The notes under the pieces: generated by a model | What the model was told of the DNA's origin: nothing | Database searches by the model: none | What the model saw: the letters and a program-made list of their open reading frames with translations, nothing else | Made by a program: the position numbers and the translations under genes | NCBI RefSeq assembly: GCF_010500245.1 | Contig: NZ_JAAGOX010000054.1 | Span: 124,001-188,000, forward strand | Length of the DNA: 64,000 nt | Source of the DNA: Ruegeria sp. PrR005 | GTDB taxonomy: Bacteria; Pseudomonadota; Alphaproteobacteria; Rhodobacterales; Rhodobacteraceae | Direction of reading: 5' to 3' | Shown here: positions 58,930 to 64,000 of the stretch, piece by piece | How positions within the stretch are numbered: position 1 is the stretch's first letter | Layout of the letters: each line of letters starts with the position of its first letter

Positions 58930-60318
58930 ATGCCGGTCCGCCTCAGGACATTGCTGACCGCCCTGCCCGCGGCCTTGATGCTGCTGGCAGGGTCGCCCGC
59001 GACCAGCGAACAGCTGACCGCCGATCAGCTGCGCGCAACCGCGCATCAGGCCCTGCGCGTCGGCGCACCCGAGCGGGCCTATGCCTTTTCCCGGGCCCTG
59101 CTGCACCGCGATCCGAACGACCGGCAGGCGCTCCTGATCCATTCCAGCGCGGCTCGCACCTTGGGCCGGTTCGACGAGGCGAAATCGGCCGCGAAATCGG
59201 CCTGGGCGCTGTCCACCACCGACGATCAGAAATTCGCCAGCTCCATGCTGATGGCACAGGCCCTGTCCTCTGCCGGGCAACGCACCATGGCGCAATGGTG
59301 GCTGCGGCGGGCCGTGGAACATGCGCCCAACGACGACATGACCCGCATTGCGATCCGCGATTTCAAATATGTCCGCGCCCGCAACCCATGGCTGACGCGG
59401 CTGTCGTTCTCCATCACCCCGGACAGCAACATCAACAATGGCTCGTCGCAAAGATCCTCTTTCCTGAACTATCGCCTGTCCGAGGCGATTTATGGCCAGC
59501 CGGTGGAATACCAGCTGGGCGGCACCGCCCTGGCGCTGTCCGGTGTCGAATACTCGCTTGGCCTGACCACGCGCTACCGGTTCCGCGAAACCCCGACCCG
59601 CGCCCATGACCTGATCTTCACCACCGATCTGCGCGCCTATACGCTCTCGTCCGAGGCAAAGACCCTCGCCCCCACCGCCAAAGCCAGCGATTTCGCCTTT
59701 GCCTCGTACACGCTGGGCTACGGCCAGCGCGGCATGAACTTCGACCGCCGCGGCGAATACCGGTTCGTCGTCGACCTGGGGCAGAGCTGGTATGGCGGCG
59801 ACGAATACGCACGCTTCGCCCGGCTCAGCCTGGGCCAGACCTATCAGCTCAAACAAGGCCGCCAGATCAACGCCCGGATCGCCGGGGAGCGCCAGTGGGG
59901 CGTGACCCGCAGCGACCAGGACACCGTACGCGCCGATCTGTCCTATACCCTGCCCCTGGGCGGCGGAACCATCCTGTGGACCAACCTGACCGGCGCCGTC
60001 GCCACTTCGAGCGTGGCCGCCGACGAATTCACCGAGCTTGGCCTGCGCGCGCAGCTGGTGTTTGCCAAACCGGTATTCGGCGCCACCGCGCAACTGGGCC
60101 TCTGGGCGCGCAACCGCGACTACGACGTGTCGCCGCACAGCCGGAATGGACGGCAAGAGGACAAGATCGAGGCTGATTTCACTCTTATCTTCAATGAGAT
60201 AGACTATTACGGCTTTAACCCGACCATGCGGATTTCCGCCTCGCGCACCGACAGCAACATCGCGCTTTATGACGCCAAGCGGTTTGGCGTGAACTTTGGC
60301 ATTCAGTCGGCCTTCTGA
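58930..60318 (+). CDS. Surface lipoprotein assembly modifier (Slam, DUF560)
   Basis: 462 residues. A signal peptide (LLTALPAALMLLAGSPATS) is followed by a TPR-like helical domain (about 30-150: ATAHQALRVGAPERAYAFSRALLHRDPNDRQALL) and an outer-membrane beta-barrel (about 155-462) that starts SITPDSNINNGS and ends with an aromatic residue (FGIQSAF). These are DUF560/Slam features. It moves lipoproteins across the outer membrane. It lies right after its probable client. Confidence 0.88.
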   Translation: MPVRLRTLLTALPAALMLLAGSPATSEQLTADQLRATAHQALRVGAPERAYAFSRALLHRDPNDRQALLIHSSAARTLGRFDEAKSAAKSAWALSTTDDQKFASSMLMAQALSSAGQRTMAQWWLRRAVEHAPNDDMTRIAIRDFKYVRARNPWLTRLSFSITPDSNINNGSSQRSSFLNYRLSEAIYGQPVEYQLGGTALALSGVEYSLGLTTRYRFRETPTRAHDLIFTTDLRAYTLSSEAKTLAPTAKASDFAFASYTLGYGQRGMNFDRRGEYRFVVDLGQSWYGGDEYARFARLSLGQTYQLKQGRQINARIAGERQWGVTRSDQDTVRADLSYTLPLGGGTILWTNLTGAVATSSVAADEFTELGLRAQLVFAKPVFGATAQLGLWARNRDYDVSPHSRNGRQEDKIEADFTLIFNEIDYYGFNPTMRISASRTDSNIALYDAKRFGVNFGIQSAF

Positions 60319-60385
60319 TCGCGCTCTCGACATCGCCGCTCACTGCGCTAGGCTCCGACCCGGAACAATCTGAGGATGGCACGCG

Positions 60386-60814
60386 ATGGCGCTGAAATAT
60401 CTCCATGTCATGGTCCGGGTGAAGGATCTTGAAAAATCCATGGCCTTTTACGAACTGCTCGGCCTGCGCGAAATCCGCCGCTATGAAAGCGAGCAGGGCC
60501 GGTTCACCCTGGTCTATCTGGCCGCGCCGGGGCAGGACGAGACGCCGCTGGAACTGACCTACAACTGGGATGGCGACGAGGGGCTGCCTTCGGACAGCCG
60601 TCATTTCGGCCACCTCGCCTATGGTGTCGACAACATCTACGAGACGTGCGCCATGCTGCAAGAGAACGGGGTCACTATCAACCGGCCGCCACGAGACGGG
60701 CGCATGGCCTTTGTCCGCTCGCCAGACAACATCTCGATCGAGCTGTTGCAGAACGGCGAGGCGCTGGCGCCGGCAGAACCCTGGGCCAGCATGGAAAGCA
60801 CCGGCCACTGGTGA
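60386..60814 (+). CDS. gloA: Lactoylglutathione lyase (glyoxalase I)
   Basis: 142 residues. The metal ligands are visible: H8 in LHVMVRVKDLEKSMAFYE, Glu in PLELTYNWDGDEG, His in RHFGHLAYGVDNI and Glu in SIELLQNG. It isomerises methylglyoxal-glutathione. It overlaps the DUF1194 gene by four bases (GTGA). Confidence 0.93.
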   Translation: MALKYLHVMVRVKDLEKSMAFYELLGLREIRRYESEQGRFTLVYLAAPGQDETPLELTYNWDGDEGLPSDSRHFGHLAYGVDNIYETCAMLQENGVTINRPPRDGRMAFVRSPDNISIELLQNGEALAPAEPWASMESTGHW

Positions 60815-61515
60815 CCGGGGCCGGGCGGGCGGCGCTGTGCGCCGCGATCCTGCCGTGGTTTCCGGGTGCGGCGGCGGCATCCGACTGCCGGCTCGCGCTG
60901 GCGCTGGCGCTTGATGTCTCGCGCTCGGTCGACGCGCGCGAACACGCGCTTCAACGCGGCGGCCTGATCGCCGCGCTCCGCGCCCCCCAGGTGCGCCGCG
61001 CCTTTTTTGCCGTACCCCTGCCCGTGGCGTTGGCGGTCTATGAATGGAGCGGTCCGGCAGAGCAGCACCTGTTGCTGGACTGGACCCTGATCCGGGCGCC
61101 CGGAGATCTGGACGGGGTGGCAGACCGGCTCGCCCGCGCCCCCCGCAACGGCACCGAGGCGCCCACCGCCATGGGGCAGGCCCTGCTCTATGGCGCGGCG
61201 CTGATGGCGCGCGGCCCGGACTGCCTGTTTCGCACCATCGACATCTCGGGCGATGGCGAGAACAACGAAGGCCCGGGTCCGCAAGATGTCTATGCCCTGC
61301 CGGATTTCGCCGCAATTACGGTCAATGGCCTGCCGATCAATGGCGCGGAATACGAGACCGAGATCCAGCTCATTCCCTGGTTCCTGGACAATGTGCGCAA
61401 CGGTCCCGGTGCTTTTATCGAGGTGGCCCAGGGGTTTGCAGATTTCGAACGCGCCATGACCGCCAAGCTCGAACGCGAGCTGTCAGGCCTCGTGATCGGC
61501 GCGGTCGTCCCATGA
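60811..61515 (+). CDS. DUF1194 family vWA-like secreted protein, copy 1
   Basis: 234 residues from a GTG at 60811. The signal segment (GRAALCAAILPWFPGAAAAS) is followed by LALALDVSRSVDAREHALQRGG with a DxSxS metal-binding motif, VYEWSG, and DISGDGENNEGP. The C-terminal part continues with ITVNGLPINGAEYETEIQLIPWFLDNVRNGPGAF. DUF1194 proteins are of unknown role. Coupled to gloA and to a second copy downstream (ATGA). Confidence 0.9.
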   Translation: MTGAGRAALCAAILPWFPGAAAASDCRLALALALDVSRSVDAREHALQRGGLIAALRAPQVRRAFFAVPLPVALAVYEWSGPAEQHLLLDWTLIRAPGDLDGVADRLARAPRNGTEAPTAMGQALLYGAALMARGPDCLFRTIDISGDGENNEGPGPQDVYALPDFAAITVNGLPINGAEYETEIQLIPWFLDNVRNGPGAFIEVAQGFADFERAMTAKLERELSGLVIGAVVP

Positions 61516-62219
61516 TCCGGCTGTTCGCCCTTCTTCTCTACCTCAGCGCCGCGCCGCTTCACGCCGCCTGCCGGCAAGCCCTCGCCCTTGGGCTCGACGT
61601 ATCCGGCTCGGTCGACGCCACCGAATACCGCCTGCAACTCGACGGGCTGGCGGCGGCGCTCCTGGCGCCCGAGGTGCAGCAAAGGCTCCTGGCCATGCCC
61701 TCGGCGCCGCTGCGGCTCGCGGTCTTTGAATGGAGCGAGCCGGGGCATCAGCGCCTGATCCTCGCCTGGCGCGAGATCCGCACCGCCGCGGATATCGCCG
61801 CGATCGCCGCCCAGCTCAGCCAAACCCGCCGCGCCCCCGCGCCACCCGGCACCGCCATCGGCCCCGCCATGGCGCATGGCGCGGCTTTGCTGGGGCAACA
61901 GACGGAATGCTGGAAACGTACGCTCGATCTGTCGGGCGATGGCAAACACAACATGGGTCCGCACCCCCGCGACATGCGCGCGGCCCTGTCACACAGGGGG
62001 ATCACCATCAATGGTCTGGTGATCGGGGCCGACAGCACCACCGCAACCGACCGCCGCCAGGTGCAGATCGGTGAATTGTCCGCCTATTACCGCGCCTGGG
62101 TGCTGACCGGACCCGATGCCTTTGTCGAGGTTGCCCTGGGATACGACGACTATCAGCGCGCGATGGAACGCAAACTGCTGCGCGAACTCGAAGGGCTGGT
62201 CCTGTCCGCCCTGCCCTGA
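61512..62219 (+). CDS. DUF1194 family vWA-like secreted protein, copy 2
   Basis: 235 residues. The signal peptide is FALLLYLSAAPLHA, followed by LALGLDVSGSVDATEYRLQLDG (DxSxS), VFEWSEPGHQRLIL, LDLSGDGKHNMGP and ITINGLVIGADSTTATDRRQ ... VLTGPDAFVEVALGYDDYQRAMERKLLREL. It aligns along its length with copy 1, so it is a tandem paralogue, well diverged. Start overlaps copy 1 by four bases. Confidence 0.9.
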   Translation: MIRLFALLLYLSAAPLHAACRQALALGLDVSGSVDATEYRLQLDGLAAALLAPEVQQRLLAMPSAPLRLAVFEWSEPGHQRLILAWREIRTAADIAAIAAQLSQTRRAPAPPGTAIGPAMAHGAALLGQQTECWKRTLDLSGDGKHNMGPHPRDMRAALSHRGITINGLVIGADSTTATDRRQVQIGELSAYYRAWVLTGPDAFVEVALGYDDYQRAMERKLLRELEGLVLSALP

Positions 62220-62330
62220 GCCCGCGCAACCGCGCCCCGTCCCCGGCGGCACCTGGTACAACAAACGCCCCTTACCGGGGCGGCACCTGCCACGCCTGCC
62301 CCGGCCAGCTCGCCCCTTCGGTATAGCCGC

Positions 62331-62828
62331 TCAATAGATGTAGCGGATCTGGTCGGTCCAATAGCGTTCAACCCGCTTCAACGCGCTGGTGATCTCCATC
62401 ACCCCTTCGGGCCCCAGCACGCCGCGCCCCTGCAACCCCTCGGCATGGCGCTGGAACAGATCGGTGACCACATCCCTGATGTCGCGCCCCTTCTGGGTCA
62501 GCCGCACCCGCACCGAGCGCCTGTCGATCTCGCAGCGCTGATGATGCATATAGCCCATGTCGACCAGCTTCTTCAGGTTATAGCTCACGTTGCTGCCCTG
62601 ATAGTAGCCGCGGCTCTTCAACTCGCCCGCCGTCACCTCGTTGTCGCCGATATTGAACAACAACAGCGCCTGCACGGCGTTGATCTCCAGCACGCCGACC
62701 CGCTCGAACTCATCCTTGATCACGTCCAGCAGCAACCGGTGCAGACGCTCGACCAGCGACAGTGCCTCCAGATAGCCCGACATAAAGCTTTTGCCGCCGG
62801 CCGTCGCAACCTGCATTTCCATACTCAT
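62331..62828 (-). CDS. MarR-like winged-helix regulator
   Basis: 165 residues from 62828. LHRLLLDVIKDEFERVGVLEINAVQALLLFNIGDNEVTAGELKSRGYYQGSNVSYNLKKLVDMGYMHHQRCEIDRRSVRVRLTQKG is a MarR-type winged helix, and the C-terminal helix YWTDQIRYIY closes it. The regulator resembles the alphaproteobacterial LdtR group. GGAGAGACGG precedes the chosen start; an ATG at 62849 is another option. Confidence 0.85.
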   Translation of the reverse strand: MSMEMQVATAGGKSFMSGYLEALSLVERLHRLLLDVIKDEFERVGVLEINAVQALLLFNIGDNEVTAGELKSRGYYQGSNVSYNLKKLVDMGYMHHQRCEIDRRSVRVRLTQKGRDIRDVVTDLFQRHAEGLQGRGVLGPEGVMEITSALKRVERYWTDQIRYIY

Positions 62829-62905
62829 CCGTCTCTCCGACTCGCCCATGCCTGCAAGACACTCTGGGCAGAAAAGCCAAAGATTCAGTTAAGTCGGAAT
62901 CTGTG

Positions 62906-63163
62906 TTATTTTTGAAACGTTTGCGAGATATCCTGGATCAGATCGCCAAACCGCTCAGGCGCCGGGACCTGCCCGGTGACCCATTGGTACAGGTCCTGGT
63001 CGTTTTCGTGCAGCAGCGCGTCATAGAGATCCAGCGCCGCGACATCCATACCGGCCAGATTACGTTCGGCATAGGCCGACAGGATCAGGTCCATTTCCTT
63101 GATCCCGCGTCGCATCGACCGCATCTGCATCCGCTTGATGCGGTTTTCCCGGGTTTCGTTCAC
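62906..63163 (-). CDS. sdhE: Succinate dehydrogenase assembly factor 2 (SdhE)
   Basis: 85 residues: RMQMRSMRRGIKEMDLILSAYAERNLAGMDVAALDLYDALLHENDQDLYQWVTGQVP. RGIKE holds the conserved RGxxE motif needed for flavinylation of SdhA. The start is the GTG at 63163 with GGAGG seven bases upstream, and it overlaps the XRE gene stop by four bases (GTGA). Confidence 0.93.
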   Translation of the reverse strand: MNETRENRIKRMQMRSMRRGIKEMDLILSAYAERNLAGMDVAALDLYDALLHENDQDLYQWVTGQVPAPERFGDLIQDISQTFQK

Positions 63164-63552
63164 GCGTCAACCTCCATCCTCCGGCGCACCGCCTTTTCCA
63201 GCTTGGCCACCCGCCCGGCCGAGGCCTGCAACTGCGTGCGCAGCTCGCGCAGCTCCGACAGCCACGTCGCCATATCGCGGTTGCTGTCGTCTTCCCCGTC
63301 GGTCATCTCCGTCCCCTGGCCTTCGCCAGTGATCAGCCACATGATCGACACGTTCAGCATTCCCGCCACCATTTGCAAGCGGTTGGCGCGCGGTTCGGAC
63401 AAATCCTCTTCCCAGCTCGCGATAGTCGACTTTTTCACCCCCAGCCTGCGGGCCAGTTGCGCCTGTGTCATGTCCGCCGCTTCGCGCGCTGCCGCCAGGC
63501 GGTCGCCAAAGGTTGCCGAGTCCTGTCCGTAATAGTCGGTCATGTCGCTCAT
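63160..63552 (-). CDS. XRE family transcriptional regulator
   Basis: 130 residues. The helix-turn-helix is FGDRLAAAREAADMTQAQLARRLGVKKSTIASWEEDLSEPRANRLQMVAGMLNVSIMWLITGEG, followed by a linker and a coiled-coil-like C-terminus (LSELRELRTQLQASAGRVAKLEKAVRRRM). The start at 63552 follows AAGGACCAGGACG; an ATG three codons on (63543) is possible. The regulator is coupled to sdhE and diverges from the aminotransferase. Confidence 0.9.
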   Translation of the reverse strand: MSDMTDYYGQDSATFGDRLAAAREAADMTQAQLARRLGVKKSTIASWEEDLSEPRANRLQMVAGMLNVSIMWLITGEGQGTEMTDGEDDSNRDMATWLSELRELRTQLQASAGRVAKLEKAVRRRMEVDA

Positions 63553-63610
63553 CGTCCTGGTCCTTCCGGGTCTGCATACGGCTTGATCGCCGCTCGGGCG
63601 CACCCTATGA

Positions 63611-64000
<390 letters not shown>

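Noticed and set aside
62220-62330. CGCCCC/GGGGCG stem between DUF1194 copy 2 and the MarR gene
   Set aside because: Short stem without a T-tract on either strand; not enough for a terminator call.

Overview
The window reads as roughly 64 kb of a GC-rich chromosome from a marine Rhodobacteraceae (roseobacter group, Ruegeria-like). The basis is gene content and order: hflK-hflC with a DUF2065 gene and degP, purA-DUF2842, a Slam/lipoprotein pair, a class I PHA cluster with phasin and PhaR, two DUF1194 genes, and a G/C-rich palindromic repeat of a kind I recall from roseobacter genomes. I see no rRNA, tRNA, CRISPR array, transposase or prophage. Genes are packed tightly, with many 1-4 base start/stop overlaps.

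Region by region. 1-5.4 kb: end of an EamA transporter, yciB, a Crp/Fnr regulator followed by a CRP-like site and a strong terminator (possible small RNA), a SnoaL/NTF2-like protein, then on the minus strand degP, DUF2065 and a secreted protein that interrupts the usual hfl/DUF2065/degP order. 5.5-15.6 kb: hflC, hflK, gor, rpiA, a marR gene divergent from a small membrane protein with two operators between them, a methyltransferase, a GST, L-serine dehydratase, an EamA transporter and thiN. 15.7-24 kb: a very acidic 668-residue protein, DUF6524-like, purA, DUF2842, a cobalt-type nitrile hydratase operon, secG, pyrG and a block of palindromic repeats. 24-31.7 kb: a dipeptidase, DUF1330, two TerB paralogues, a PhnD-like protein, then a family-3 amino-acid-type ABC transporter (ATPase, binding protein, two permeases) followed by an FAD oxidoreductase. 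31.7-35.4 kb: glutamine synthetase-like ligase, class I amidotransferase and a second ligase, which with the oxidoreductase resemble a gamma-glutamylation (Puu-like) amine catabolic route. 35.4-36.9 kb: an AT-richer island with a tiny lipoprotein and an orphan secreted protein. 36.9-40.7 kb: DegT aminotransferase, class III adenylate cyclase with TolB-like and TPR parts, and an S1 protease. 40.7-45.1 kb: phaR, phasin, phaC and divergent phaZ, with CTGC-N3-GCAG operators. 45-50.6 kb: a cysteine-rich GFA-like protein, a compact minus-strand operon of hydrolases, a VOC protein and an M15-like protein, and an ArsR-SRPBCC fusion with a MAPEG protein. 50.7-57.7 kb: thrS, a complete bufferin operon (bufA1, bufB, bufC, doxX), an ArsC-like protein, a cold-shock protein and thyX. 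57.8-64 kb: surface lipoprotein plus Slam secretion partner, gloA with two vWA/DUF1194 proteins, a MarR regulator, sdhE with an XRE regulator, and the start of an aspartate aminotransferase.

The strongest leads are the bufferin RiPP operon (52.9-55.5 kb), the Slam/TbpB-like pair (57.9-60.3 kb), the PhaR operator set, runs of back-to-back perfect hairpins that recur at three gene junctions with no shared sequence, the duplicated-ligase amine cluster with its 19-base direct repeat, and the CRP-like site plus terminator at 1.7-1.9 kb that has the layout of a small RNA gene. All family names come from reading sequence by eye; no search was run.
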